Shown here one piece after another: positions 17,938 through 27,784 of a stretch of DNA of 64,000 bases. The stretch comes from Desulfovibrio fairfieldensis. GTDB taxonomy: Bacteria > Desulfobacterota > Desulfovibrionia > Desulfovibrionales > Desulfovibrionaceae. The position numbers were made by a program, and so were the translations under genes. The notes beneath the pieces were generated by a model that searched no databases, was not told the DNA's origin, and was given only the letters and a program-made list of their open reading frames with translations. Each line of letters starts with the position of its first letter. Within the stretch, counting starts at the first letter, position 1. Location of the stretch: contig NZ_CP014229.1 of NCBI RefSeq assembly GCF_001553605.1, positions 1,206,501-1,270,500 of the forward strand, written 5' to 3'.

Positions 17938-20085
17938 TTAGAAGCGGTAGGCCAGTTCCACGCCGAAGGTCTGCGGAGGCGCCATGACGCCTATGGACGT
18001 TGTGGATGCATAGGACTGAAGGTAACGCGTACCGAAAATATTTTTTCCGTACAGATAGATGTCGAAGTTGTCCCCTTCATATCCGAGACGCGCGTTGAAG
18101 ACGGTTACGGGATCACGGTAATAGTCATTGGCGTCATCCCAGTAGAGCTTGTCGGCATAGATGGCTTCCATGCGGGCGAAGACTCCTGAGGAATGCCTGT
18201 ACTGCAACCCGGCGGTGCCGGAAAAGGTCGGCGTGTAGGGAATGCGCTTGCCGTCATAGGAGACGTCCTTGCCGGTCGTGGTATCCATGGTGCTGTAGTC
18301 GTCATACTGCGCATAGGTATAGCCGCCGCTCAGATCGAATTCGAGGCCTTCGAGTATCCTCCAGGTAAGGTCCAGTTCTGCGCCGTAGCTGGAAGCCCTG
18401 CCGGCGTTTCTCGCCACATACGCGGCAAGGGTGGGGTTGTATTCCATGATCTGGAGATTTTCGAAGGTCGAGTAAAACAAGCTCAGATTTGCCAGGAATT
18501 TGTTGTCAAACCAGCCGGTTTTGGCGCCGATTTCATAGTTCCAGGCGGTCTGGGAATCGTAGGTGAGCTCGGTCGGCGTGGAAGCACCGTAGTTGAAGCC
18601 GCCGGGCACGGCACTGCGGCTCACGCCCGCGTAGATCATGTCGCTGGGGTTTATCTGCCAGGTGAGCGCAAAACGGGGCAGCAGCTCGCTCCAGCTCTTG
18701 TCCGGGCTGGTCTCCATGGGTTTGGAACCGAAAAGCGCCTGCATGTCGCTGTTGGGTTCATATTTGATGGTGGCGGACTTGTAGGCGTTATACCAGCGCA
18801 GTCCGGCGATGGCATGGATCGATTCCGTAAGCGGAATGTCAATCTGACCGAAGGGCGCTATTTCCTGGGTGGTCTGCTTGAAGGGCTGATTCAGTGATAT
18901 GTTGTCGAAACCATACATGGGCATGTAATTGGCGTAGATGTTTTTGATGTCCAGGTCGGTATAACTTCCGTACAGTCCGAGCAGCCACTGCACCTTACTG
19001 TCTTCGGGGGAATTGAGCCGGAATTCCTGCGTGACTTCTTTGCGCACGATGTTGCGGCCGGAGGTGTCCGCCATGGGCATCACCGGGTTGAGATATGCCT
19101 GGAAGTCTATGGTTTCAGTGCGATAGGTCGTTACGGAGTTGAAGGTCATGAAATCCATGTCCACCGAGGCGGTCAGGGCCAGATTCAGGGTGTCGCTGTC
19201 GGAGTAGTCCTTGTTGGTGGAAAAGGAGTCCAGAGTCGGTTCGTCTCCCTTGATGTAGGCGGGTCGTTCGCGCGAGCGGGTGTAGTCGCCGTGCAGGGAA
19301 ATATCAACCTGCTTTGTAGGCGTGAGGCGAAGCGTTCCCTTGAACCTGTCTTTCTGACTGGTATTGCTTCTGTCGCGGCCCGAGACGTCCATGTAGCCTT
19401 CCGACTGATCATGCATGGCGGACAGGGAGATATAGAACAGGTCTTCTTTCAGAGGGCCGCTCACGGTTCCGCCGAGGGCGTAGCCCTCATACGATTCGGC
19501 GCGGGTAAAGACCTTCCCCCTGATAGTATTGTCCGGTTTTTTGGAGATGACGTTGATAATACCGCCGAAGGAATTTTTGCCGTACATGACGCTCTGCGGG
19601 CCTCGCAGCACTTCGACCCGTTCGATGTCCAGAAGAGAGGCGTCCATGTTCATAAAAGTGTCCGCGGGAACGCCGTCCACATAGATCACCAGTGGGTTGG
19701 TTTCCGTGGGGATGACCGTGGGCGCGCCGCGAAAGGACATATAGTTCATGCCGCCCATGCCCCGGTTGACGGAGAGGTTGGGTACGCGCCGCAACACGTC
19801 GTCAATCTTGGTGACGCCCTTGTCGTCAAGCTGTTGTGAATCCAGCACGGTCAAGGTCATGGGCGTCTTCTGTACCTCGGTTTTTCTTTTATCCACCGTC
19901 ACGATAACCGGCGGCAGTCCGTACGGCGTGGCATTATTGGTTTTTGCCTCATCCGTGCCCGAGCTTTGCCGGGGTTCTTTGGCGTCGTCTTCCTCCGCCA
20001 TGGCGACGACTGGCGCAGCGCACAGGCATGCGGTGATCATAAGGTACAGGCAGTAGTTGCCAAGTTTGCTCTTGGCTGGCGACAT
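17938..20085 (-). CDS. TonB-dependent outer-membrane (siderophore) receptor
   Basis: 715 residues. The start with AAGGAGG five bases upstream gives a signal peptide (LGNYCLYLMITACLCAAPVVAMA). The TonB-box region is PPVIVTVDKRK. The plug domain has DDVLRRVPNLSVN, NPLVIYVDGVPAD and VEVLRGPQSVMYGKNSFGG, and a 22-strand barrel ends in the terminal aromatic AYRF. The style of the plug recalls FyuA-type siderophore receptors. It would take up the metal-loaded product of the island, energised by the ExbB/ExbD/TonB proteins encoded at 5.1-7.0 kb. It lies between NRPS genes on their strand. The AT-rich shared motif overlaps its leader. The ligand is inferred from context. Confidence 0.93.
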   Translation of the reverse strand: MSPAKSKLGNYCLYLMITACLCAAPVVAMAEEDDAKEPRQSSGTDEAKTNNATPYGLPPVIVTVDKRKTEVQKTPMTLTVLDSQQLDDKGVTKIDDVLRRVPNLSVNRGMGGMNYMSFRGAPTVIPTETNPLVIYVDGVPADTFMNMDASLLDIERVEVLRGPQSVMYGKNSFGGIINVISKKPDNTIRGKVFTRAESYEGYALGGTVSGPLKEDLFYISLSAMHDQSEGYMDVSGRDRSNTSQKDRFKGTLRLTPTKQVDISLHGDYTRSRERPAYIKGDEPTLDSFSTNKDYSDSDTLNLALTASVDMDFMTFNSVTTYRTETIDFQAYLNPVMPMADTSGRNIVRKEVTQEFRLNSPEDSKVQWLLGLYGSYTDLDIKNIYANYMPMYGFDNISLNQPFKQTTQEIAPFGQIDIPLTESIHAIAGLRWYNAYKSATIKYEPNSDMQALFGSKPMETSPDKSWSELLPRFALTWQINPSDMIYAGVSRSAVPGGFNYGASTPTELTYDSQTAWNYEIGAKTGWFDNKFLANLSLFYSTFENLQIMEYNPTLAAYVARNAGRASSYGAELDLTWRILEGLEFDLSGGYTYAQYDDYSTMDTTTGKDVSYDGKRIPYTPTFSGTAGLQYRHSSGVFARMEAIYADKLYWDDANDYYRDPVTVFNARLGYEGDNFDIYLYGKNIFGTRYLQSYASTTSIGVMAPPQTFGVELAYRF

Positions 20086-20105
20086 GGGTTCCTCCTTGGA
20101 AATAA

Positions 20106-20123
20106 AAATGAATTTCTTTTTCA
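20106..20123 (-). promoter_or_regulatory. Candidate Fur-like operator before the TonB receptor
   Basis: On the minus strand it reads TGAAAAAGAAATTCATTT, 21 bases upstream of the receptor ATG. It matches the exbB and NRPS sites over TGAAAWWGAAATT. Confidence 0.45.
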
Positions 20124-20150
20124 ATTGGACGACGTGCGTCCACCCCCAAT

Positions 20151-20186
20151 ACGTGTGTTTGGGCGCGGAACTGCCCAAACACACGT
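20151..20186. terminator. Perfect 14-bp hairpin between NRPS and receptor genes
   Basis: ACGTGTGTTTGGGC and GCCCAAACACACGT flank an eight-base loop, in the gap after the reductase-terminated NRPS (minus strand) and before the receptor. No T-tract follows on either strand. It is probably a weak terminator or mRNA-processing/stabilising hairpin that sets receptor level against synthetase level. Confidence 0.55.
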
Positions 20187-20250
20187 CAACTTGTTCAAGG
20201 ATATGGATAGCAATACAAAAAAGCACCCCCGGAAATGTAAAAAAATTATC

Positions 20251-23200
20251 CTATTGCGCTTCGGGATTGGGAAGCCATCCCTCCTTGAGCATAACGCTGT
20301 GGTATTTTTTAAAAAGTTCAAAGGAAAACGGAGGAATTTTCGGTGCGGCCATGCCGAGGGTGTTGCTCATGTCGATGCGCAGGGGCTTTATGCTGTCGCC
20401 GCCGTCCTGCCTGACCATGGAAAGCAGTATTCGCAGATTGTCGTCATTGCTGCCTTCCGCCTCCCGATTGAGATGCCGTACCCAGTCCGAGGAGGGCACA
20501 AGTGAAACGTTGTAGCCCAGGCGGTTCAGGTAGTCTGTCCAGCAGCCCCACGGTTCCGGTCTCGGATTGCAGATATGAAAGGCGCGGCCGTAGCTTCCCG
20601 CGCGGGTCGCTATGCTTGGAACGACAGAGGCCGCCACATTAACGGGAACAATGTCCACAAGGCGACGGCTTTCAGGCACAAGACCCATCTGGCAGCAGAC
20701 CCGCAGGAGCCGCCAGTAAATTTCCGTCGTATCGCAATGATGGCTGACAGTGTCGCCGCCGACGGTGTTGAACCTGTAAATGGCTACCGGCAGCCCCCGG
20801 TTCCCGGCCCTGCGCACCATGGCATCCATAACCCATCTGCTGAGGATATAGCCGCTTGAAAGTCCCTTGTTGGATGTGAAATCATCGTCTTCCCGGATGA
20901 TGCTGTTCTCTTCACGCGCACTGTGGTCGGCAATGGACAGGCTGCTGATAAAATGCAGAGGCTTGCAACGGCCCGCGCAGCAGAACGCAATGACCTCTTT
21001 TGTGCCCGCCGCGTTGATCCGGCGCAGGTTGCGATAGCTTTGCGCCAGATTCACCTTGAGGCCGCTGTGCACAACAAGATCGACGTTGTCGGCCAGGCGC
21101 GCCCACTCCGCCTCGCCCAGTCCGAAACGCTCCTCGCCCAGCCGCCCGGGAACCATGCGCAGATGGCGCGCGTAGTCGCTGTGCCAGCAATGGGATTCGC
21201 GCATGCGCTGTTGCAGGCATTCCAGCGGACCGGCATTGCCGGTGGAGCCTTCCGGCTCTTCCAGGCAAAGGATGGTGCAATCGCGCCGCTCCAGCAGATG
21301 AGACAACACCCAAAGCCCGATGGCTCCGGGAGCGCCTGTCACAAGGATGCGCTGGCCGGGGAGCAGAGGATGAGCCGCCATGGAGGCCGGCACAGCGGCG
21401 TCAGCCATGTGAATGTCCTCCTCGGGCAGACCCTCGGGGATATTGAGATGGGCGTCGGACAGGCCCCCGACGCACCCGGGCTTCACGGTTCCGGCAAGAT
21501 AGGCGGCCATGTCGCGAAGGGTGGGAACCTGGTAAAGATCCCTGAAGTTCACATGATTGCCGAATTCTCCTCGCAATATAAAAGCCAGTTGCGTAATGGA
21601 GATGGAGTTCCCGCCCAGCCTGAAAAAGTCGTCTTCCCTGAAAACATGCCGCACTGCGAGCAGGCCGCGCCATATCTCGGCCAGCCTTTTCTCTTCGCTT
21701 GTTTGCGGCAGGCTGCCCTCTGCATCCTGTTCCTGGCGGAAGGGATTGGGCAGTTGCTTGACGTCAATTTTCCCGGTGAGAGTTTTGGGTATGGATTTGG
21801 AAAACAGCAATATTTCCGGTCTCATGGGAGCGCTCAACTGCTCCTCAAGATATTTTTCAAGCTCTGTACGCACGTTGATCTGTACGCGGTTCTCAACGGG
21901 AGAGTTGGATAGCGGGCCTTCCGTGCGGTCATCAGCGCCGGAAAGGGGAAGTGCGGCTTTGCCGCTGCCCTTGGGGCGGAAAAGCGCGTCGATGGAAAGT
22001 CCGTCAGAAGCAAAATGGACATCCACCTCGCATTCCGTTTCCTGGGCAAGATCATGCAGGGCTTCGCGGGTAAATCCCGCACTTTCTTCATGAGCTTCGC
22101 TTTTTTGTAACAGCATGGACATGGAGGAGAACATTTCGCCTGAAGCCACGGCATCTTCAAGCGCCATTTTGAAACGCAGCCAAGGGGTCAGGCGCGCGTT
22201 GGCCATGCGCCGGACGCATAAATCCATCCCCTTTTGCGTGGCTTGGCGGACCATCCGGGAAAGTTCCCGCCGCCCGTGCCTTGCTGCGTCCCATTGGACG
22301 GAGCTGCCGCAAAATTCGCGCAGAGGGACGGTATCCAGGTAAAGAAAAGCCTCATAGCGGAACCGTGTCAGTTCGTTGTCGGCATGTCCGCGCTTGGGCA
22401 TGGTTTCCACCGCGCGGACGCGAGGCAGGATGCCGGGCAGTTGATGGAAAAAGCGCGGAGACACCAGCAGTTCTTTTTCGCCGCTCTTCATCCTGGCCGT
22501 ACGGCTCAGCACGTCCGTAACCAGGAACTCGTTTTCCGTGCCGCGCTGGTCCTTGTGGCTATGTATCAATAGACTGTAGAGAAAAATATCTTCCGCATCA
22601 TAATTGCGCAGATCTCCAAGATATATCCTTCCGCCGTGGCCCAGCTTTCCTATGGCCTGTTTCAGGGCCGTGAGCAGGTATTTCCTGTCGGGAAAATACT
22701 GAACAACGGAATTGTATACCGCAGTGTCATAGGGCTCGTCCCTGATCATGGAAAGATCGTGCGCATGCCCTTCGTACAGGCAAACGCCCTTTGTGGATGC
22801 CTGCCCGTCCCGCCACGGGGTTTCCAGGGCCTGGGACAGGCGCAGCAAGGCTTCCGGCGCATTGTCCGTGCCTGTGTACTGGCGGCAGACGGCCTTCAGG
22901 GGGAAGAGCAGAAAACCTTGCCCGCAACCGATCTCAAGAATGCGCTCCGGATTCAATGCCGTGATGGAACGCACGGTTTCAGCCATGCACTCGTCCATTT
23001 CCTCCCGCGTGAGCGGCAGGCCGGTATAGCTGCTGACCCATATATGGTAGTCTGCGGTGAAGTTGCCTTTTTGCGCGATCTTTTCATAGGTCGCGTTGTA
23101 AAGATGCTTCCACTGCTCAAGATGGCTTATACCGGCATTGACATGATCATTACGGCGGCTGTCAGGAGCGATATAGGCCACAAGCCGTTTTTGTTCCGTC

Positions 23201-25962
23201 CTGTCAAGAACGCCGTAGACAACGGCCTCTGAAACGGCGGGGTGCTTTTCAAGGATGTGGCGTACTTCATCAGGCTCCACGCGTACGCCACGTATCTTGA
23301 CCTGCCTGTCTTTGCGGCCCTTGTAATAGAGAAGGCCATCTTGACCTATATGGGCCAGGTCGCCGGTGGAGAACCATGTCGCGCCGGGACTGAATGCCTC
23401 CAGTGCCGGAAATTTGCGGAAGCACTTGCGGGTCATGTCTTCGTTATTGTGGTAGCCTGTGGCAAGGCAGGCCCCGGAAACAAAAATCTCTCCCTCTTCC
23501 CCGCGTGGCAGGGGGCGTCCGTTTTCATCCACGACGGCGACAAGGGTGTTCGCAATGGGCTTGCCGATGGAGACCGTGTCGCCCAGGCTACCGGAAGCGG
23601 AAGCTTCATGCCAGGTCGCGTCCGCCGTCACTTCTGTCGAGCCGTAGAGGTTCAGGAGGCGCACTTCCGGAACTTGGGCGAGTATGCTTTCCACCAGCCT
23701 CGGTGAAAGGGACTCGCCGCTGCAGGACAAAAGGCTGAGACAGTTCATCCACCTGCCGAACAGTCCGGAGCCCACTAGGGCGGAAAGCAGCGAGGGCGTG
23801 ATGACCAGGCGGCTGACAGCATGCTCGTGGACAAGTTCCGCGAGAGAGGCAATGTCCTTGGCGGAGTCGGCGCTGGGAATCACCACGGGCGTGCCCGCCA
23901 AAAGAGCGCCAAAAATTTCCCAGAAAAAGTCTGCGAAAGCAGTGGTCGTTTTGGCGCAGGCCCGCTCGCCTTTTTGCCAGGGGTACTCTTTCCACATCCA
24001 CTGAAGGCGGTTGCCGAGACCGGCGTGGCTCAGGCAAACCCCTTTGGGCCGCCCCGTTGAGCCGGAGGTATACAGTAAGCAGCCCACATCCCTCTGGTCT
24101 GCCGCAATATGCGAGGGTAGAGAGCGTCCCGCATCGTCCGTGGCGTCGCTGTCGAAGCCGTCAATAAAGAGAACGCTGTTCAAGGAGCCGGGCATGTGTC
24201 GGTCATTCCACAGGCCTTGCCCGGCAATAAGAACGGTTATCCCGGAATCTTCAATTATTCTCGCTGATTGTCTTTCAGGATAGATTGGGGGCAGGGGCAT
24301 CCATGCGCCGTTCAGCCGCCATACGGCCAGCATGGCGGCGATCATGTCGGTGCCGGGTACAGCGCGGATTCCGGCCTTGTCTCCGGCGGCGAATCCTCGG
24401 CCATGAAGCAGGGCGGCAATATGATCCGCCTTCTTGTGCAGTTCGCCGTAGCTGACAATGATATCCCGCTTTTTGCCACTTTTTTTGTCCGCCGGATCTG
24501 CCGCCAGTATAAGGGCCGGTTCGTCCTCTTTCCGTTTCACCAGGGAATCAAAAACAAGCCAGGGATCAAAGGGGGGGAAAATATGCTCCTCCCCGGCAAG
24601 TATAACAGCCTTGTCCGCAGGGGCTGCGGAAAGAGCGGTGGTGATCTGGGAAAGAGGGAGATCCCGGCCATGCGCCAGAGCGAGCATGAACTCCTTCATT
24701 TGCAGAAGCATGGTTTCCGCATCGAAGTCGGAAAAAAGTCGACGGTCATAGATGAGCACCAGGCGAAGCGTATGTTCGGGAAAGCCCATGACGGTCAGGG
24801 GGTAACTGGTTTTTTCAAAGCTTTCCTCAACGGTCATCTCAAAGGGAAGTTCCCCATTGCCTTGGCCGGAAATATTCTCGAATACGGTCATAGTATTGAT
24901 AAAACTGCCGTCTGCGCTGGCGGTGCAGAGTTCACGCAATGCGGTGACTGACACATGGCCGTGCTCGGCTGCTTCAATCATGTCATTCTGGATGGATTGC
25001 AGCCAGTCGCGGCATATCTGCCCGTTGAAGGCAATGCGAATGGGAAGAACGTTCAGCAGCGGGCCGAAGATTTTTTCAACATCGGGAATTTCGGCTGGGC
25101 GGAGCGCAAAGCTTGAGGCGAAAAGCACGTCGGCACGGCCTGAGTTTACGGAAAGAACATGCGCCCATGCCGCCTGAAAAAAGACATTCAAGGTCAGGCC
25201 CAGCCCGGCGGCGGATTGTGTCAGAAACGCCGTTTCGTCCTCAGTCAGTGAATGCTCCAGCCTGCCCGGCATGCCGCTTTGATCCGCTTCTTCTCCGTCG
25301 TCTCGGGGATGTTTTTTCCTCCGCGGCAGGGGAGGGCATTGGGCGGCGTCAAGTTTGGCGGCCCACCAGCGCAAGGAGGTTTCGCTGTTTTTGGCTCCTA
25401 AATAGGCCACATATGCGCGCATGGAGGGGAGGTTGCCTCTGCCGGTCGGTAGTGGAGAAGATCCGCAGGAATAGGCTTTGCAAAACTCTTCGAAAAGCAC
25501 ACCGATTGACCAGCCGTCCGCCACAATATGATGCAATGTCAGCAGCATATGCAGATGGTCATCCTTGAGGCGGTGGAATGCCAAGCGAACCAGCGGCGGT
25601 CTGTCGAGTGCGAAGCTCCCGGCCCGGTCTTCTTCCATAAAGCGGCGCAGTCTTTTTTCCTGTTCATCCGGAGACAGGGCGCGCAGATCTTCATGGTGAA
25701 ATCTGTAGTCAACCTTGGCATGCACCGCCTGCAGGGGTTTGCTCAGTCCTTCCCAGTGAAAGGAAGTACGCAGGGAGGGGATCCTTTGGAGCGTCAGCAT
25801 CCAGGCCGCGTCCAGTTTTCGCATGTCAAAGCGACCCCTGACGGCAAAGGCGTACTGCTGGATATAGACAGAGGCACCCGGCTCTTTAAGGTCGTGGAAG
25901 AGCATACCGGCCTGGAGCGGAGTTACGGGGAAAACCTCTTCAATATTGGGGGGCAAGTCCAT
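20251..25962 (-). CDS. NRPS C-A(MT)-T-R with terminal thioester reductase
   Basis: 1903 residues. C domain about 5-440 (TLHHIVADGWS). A domain from about 500: YTSGSTGRPKG near 632, NLYGSTE, KIRGVRVE. A methyltransferase is inserted right after that A8 motif (about 960-1370, SAM motif LEIGCGQG), as in pyochelin/yersiniabactin enzymes, before LTGKIDV (A10). T domain near 1450 (LGGNSIS). The C-terminal Rossmann reductase (about 1535-1890) has TGAPGAIG and GYILSRW. Such R domains release the chain with NADPH as aldehyde or alcohol. The catalytic YxxxK is here Tyr1705-xxx-Arg1709, so activity is uncertain. The pocket segment AFADFFWEIFG with STEVTADA resembles beta-alanine-type codes. It is the likely terminal module, since no other protein here has a release domain in cis. 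Confidence 0.93.
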   Translation of the reverse strand: MDLPPNIEEVFPVTPLQAGMLFHDLKEPGASVYIQQYAFAVRGRFDMRKLDAAWMLTLQRIPSLRTSFHWEGLSKPLQAVHAKVDYRFHHEDLRALSPDEQEKRLRRFMEEDRAGSFALDRPPLVRLAFHRLKDDHLHMLLTLHHIVADGWSIGVLFEEFCKAYSCGSSPLPTGRGNLPSMRAYVAYLGAKNSETSLRWWAAKLDAAQCPPLPRRKKHPRDDGEEADQSGMPGRLEHSLTEDETAFLTQSAAGLGLTLNVFFQAAWAHVLSVNSGRADVLFASSFALRPAEIPDVEKIFGPLLNVLPIRIAFNGQICRDWLQSIQNDMIEAAEHGHVSVTALRELCTASADGSFINTMTVFENISGQGNGELPFEMTVEESFEKTSYPLTVMGFPEHTLRLVLIYDRRLFSDFDAETMLLQMKEFMLALAHGRDLPLSQITTALSAAPADKAVILAGEEHIFPPFDPWLVFDSLVKRKEDEPALILAADPADKKSGKKRDIIVSYGELHKKADHIAALLHGRGFAAGDKAGIRAVPGTDMIAAMLAVWRLNGAWMPLPPIYPERQSARIIEDSGITVLIAGQGLWNDRHMPGSLNSVLFIDGFDSDATDDAGRSLPSHIAADQRDVGCLLYTSGSTGRPKGVCLSHAGLGNRLQWMWKEYPWQKGERACAKTTTAFADFFWEIFGALLAGTPVVIPSADSAKDIASLAELVHEHAVSRLVITPSLLSALVGSGLFGRWMNCLSLLSCSGESLSPRLVESILAQVPEVRLLNLYGSTEVTADATWHEASASGSLGDTVSIGKPIANTLVAVVDENGRPLPRGEEGEIFVSGACLATGYHNNEDMTRKCFRKFPALEAFSPGATWFSTGDLAHIGQDGLLYYKGRKDRQVKIRGVRVEPDEVRHILEKHPAVSEAVVYGVLDRTEQKRLVAYIAPDSRRNDHVNAGISHLEQWKHLYNATYEKIAQKGNFTADYHIWVSSYTGLPLTREEMDECMAETVRSITALNPERILEIGCGQGFLLFPLKAVCRQYTGTDNAPEALLRLSQALETPWRDGQASTKGVCLYEGHAHDLSMIRDEPYDTAVYNSVVQYFPDRKYLLTALKQAIGKLGHGGRIYLGDLRNYDAEDIFLYSLLIHSHKDQRGTENEFLVTDVLSRTARMKSGEKELLVSPRFFHQLPGILPRVRAVETMPKRGHADNELTRFRYEAFLYLDTVPLREFCGSSVQWDAARHGRRELSRMVRQATQKGMDLCVRRMANARLTPWLRFKMALEDAVASGEMFSSMSMLLQKSEAHEESAGFTREALHDLAQETECEVDVHFASDGLSIDALFRPKGSGKAALPLSGADDRTEGPLSNSPVENRVQINVRTELEKYLEEQLSAPMRPEILLFSKSIPKTLTGKIDVKQLPNPFRQEQDAEGSLPQTSEEKRLAEIWRGLLAVRHVFREDDFFRLGGNSISITQLAFILRGEFGNHVNFRDLYQVPTLRDMAAYLAGTVKPGCVGGLSDAHLNIPEGLPEEDIHMADAAVPASMAAHPLLPGQRILVTGAPGAIGLWVLSHLLERRDCTILCLEEPEGSTGNAGPLECLQQRMRESHCWHSDYARHLRMVPGRLGEERFGLGEAEWARLADNVDLVVHSGLKVNLAQSYRNLRRINAAGTKEVIAFCCAGRCKPLHFISSLSIADHSAREENSIIREDDDFTSNKGLSSGYILSRWVMDAMVRRAGNRGLPVAIYRFNTVGGDTVSHHCDTTEIYWRLLRVCCQMGLVPESRRLVDIVPVNVAASVVPSIATRAGSYGRAFHICNPRPEPWGCWTDYLNRLGYNVSLVPSSDWVRHLNREAEGSNDDNLRILLSMVRQDGGDSIKPLRIDMSNTLGMAAPKIPPFSFELFKKYHSVMLKEGWLPNPEAQ

Positions 25963-26001
25963 GACGACCTCGGGAAGTAATCTTTGATGTTATAGAAAAG
26001 A

Positions 26002-26019
26002 ATTTTAATTTCATTTTCA
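26002..26019 (-). promoter_or_regulatory. Candidate Fur-like operator before the NRPS C-A(MT)-T-R gene
   Basis: On the minus strand it reads TGAAAATGAAATTAAAAT, 40 bases upstream of the ATG. It is the best of three related sites, with serial AT-rich hexamers. Confidence 0.5.
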
Positions 26020-26065
26020 TTAAGTGCCTGGGCCGATGTAATGATTCTCCCATGGCCGGTCGCGG

Positions 26066-27784
26066 CTAAATGCTCCAGGACTTCAGGCGTTCCTGGCATT
26101 GCCAGAATTGATAGTAAATGCCCTTGAGGCGCATTAGTTCCTCATGGCTTCCTTTTTCAGCAATGCCGCCTTCCTTGAGCACGAGTATCTGATGCGCCCC
26201 GCGCACGGTGGACAGCCGGTGGGCGATGATCAGCAGAGTCTTGTTCTTGACGAGGGTCTTGAGCGCCTCCTGGATCAGGAGCTCGTTTTCGGGGTCCACG
26301 GAGGCTGTGGCCTCATCAAGCACCAGTAGGGGAGCGTTTTTCAAAATGGCTCTGGCTATGGCAATGCGTTGGCGCTCGCCGCCGGAAAGGCGAGCCCCGC
26401 CTTCCCCGACCATGGTGTCGTACTTGTTTTCCAGTTCCATGATAAATTCATGGCAGTGAGCCTTGCGGGCCGCCTCCATCACTTCTTCTTCGCTCGCCTG
26501 GGGAGAGGCCATGCGTATATTGTTCAGCACGGTATCGTTGAACAGGTATACATCCTGAAATACCACGCTGAACAGTTTGTAGAAATCGTTTTGCGAAAAC
26601 GTCCGAATATCGGTTCCGCCGATACGGATAGATCCGCCGCTGACATCCCAGAATCTCAGCAGGAGGTTGGCTGTGGTGGTTTTGCCGCTTCCGGACTCCC
26701 CGACAAGGGCGGTAACCGTACCCTGAGGCATGTGAAATGATATATCGTTCAGGACCTGGCGTTGCCCATAGGAGAATGATACACGGTCAAAAGTAATGTT
26801 CAGATCAGCTGGTGGCGTGTAGCCGGGCAACTGGGGTAAGCTCTTTTCCTGAAAAATCGACGTAATACGGCGCAAGGATTCCGTAGCGAATCTGAATTCC
26901 GTCAAAAAGACGCCAATATTTTGCAATGGTTCGTAAAATCTGCCGCTGATAAGAAGGATGAAAAGCAGTACGGCAGCATCAGCCCTGTGAGTGGAAACGG
27001 CCCACCCGCCGACAGCCACGGTAGCGATAAAGACTATATCCAACAGAGAGATATAGGAGCGGCACAGGTCGCCGACCTTGATTTCCAGCTCAAGGGCGAG
27101 CTTGCGAAAGCGGGCGTTGGCCATTGTCCAGGGCGTAAAGCCGCGTCCCGTGATGCCGTTGGCCTTGAGCTCAGCGATGCCGCCGAGGTATTCCAGGAGC
27201 GTGCTGTCCGCCAGAGCTCTGCTGTCCAGGAACCCCTGCGTTTTTGAGCCGGTGGCGGTGTAGGCCCTGTAAAGGATGGGCAAAGAGGCTGCAATCCCCA
27301 CCAGGGGGATGAGGCTCAGGGGGCCGGTCACGAATGCCGTGGCGATTCCCAGCATGAGAACAATGGCTATGCAGGCGGCCATCTCTTGAATGTATACGCA
27401 AAAAATGGACTCAGCGTCGACCATGTCGTGCAGAAAGCAGCCGCTGATCTTGGCATTGTTGGTGCGCCTGAAGTACGAGAGCGGCAGTGTGCGCAGGTGG
27501 GCGGCAAGGCGAACCCTTATGTCGGCGACAATATCATAGCCCGATTTCAGCGAAGCGGATGATGCCGCGAAGCTGACAAAGTAGTACCCCAGCGCGAGCA
27601 GGAGCAGAGCGAGGCTGAATGCATGAATGCCGATGTATGTGGGATCTGACGTCAGATAGAGCATTAAAAAGAATACCAGAAGATAGGCTGCGGTCTGTAC
27701 TGCCTGAACGGAAAAAGTCAGTACAATGGCCTGTAACAGGGGCTTTTGCTTTCCCTGGATAAAGGCAAGTATATTCTTAAGCAT
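26066..27784 (-). CDS. ABC transporter, fused membrane and ATPase domains (YbtP/YbtQ-like, second)
   Basis: 572 residues. The start at 27784 overlaps the upstream ABC gene by eight bases (ATGCTTAA). About six helices (1-300) are followed by an ATPase with Walker A GESGSGKTT (about 365), signature LSGGERQRIAIARA (about 467), Walker B LLVLDEATA and switch His in IAHRLSTV. It is one half of a heterodimer with the upstream gene. In yersiniabactin systems such fused pairs (YbtP/YbtQ) sit in the inner membrane and import the ferric siderophore; export-type relatives also exist. Direction cannot be read from sequence, but pairing with a TonB receptor favours uptake. Confidence 0.92.
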   Translation of the reverse strand: MLKNILAFIQGKQKPLLQAIVLTFSVQAVQTAAYLLVFFLMLYLTSDPTYIGIHAFSLALLLLALGYYFVSFAASSASLKSGYDIVADIRVRLAAHLRTLPLSYFRRTNNAKISGCFLHDMVDAESIFCVYIQEMAACIAIVLMLGIATAFVTGPLSLIPLVGIAASLPILYRAYTATGSKTQGFLDSRALADSTLLEYLGGIAELKANGITGRGFTPWTMANARFRKLALELEIKVGDLCRSYISLLDIVFIATVAVGGWAVSTHRADAAVLLFILLISGRFYEPLQNIGVFLTEFRFATESLRRITSIFQEKSLPQLPGYTPPADLNITFDRVSFSYGQRQVLNDISFHMPQGTVTALVGESGSGKTTTANLLLRFWDVSGGSIRIGGTDIRTFSQNDFYKLFSVVFQDVYLFNDTVLNNIRMASPQASEEEVMEAARKAHCHEFIMELENKYDTMVGEGGARLSGGERQRIAIARAILKNAPLLVLDEATASVDPENELLIQEALKTLVKNKTLLIIAHRLSTVRGAHQILVLKEGGIAEKGSHEELMRLKGIYYQFWQCQERLKSWSI

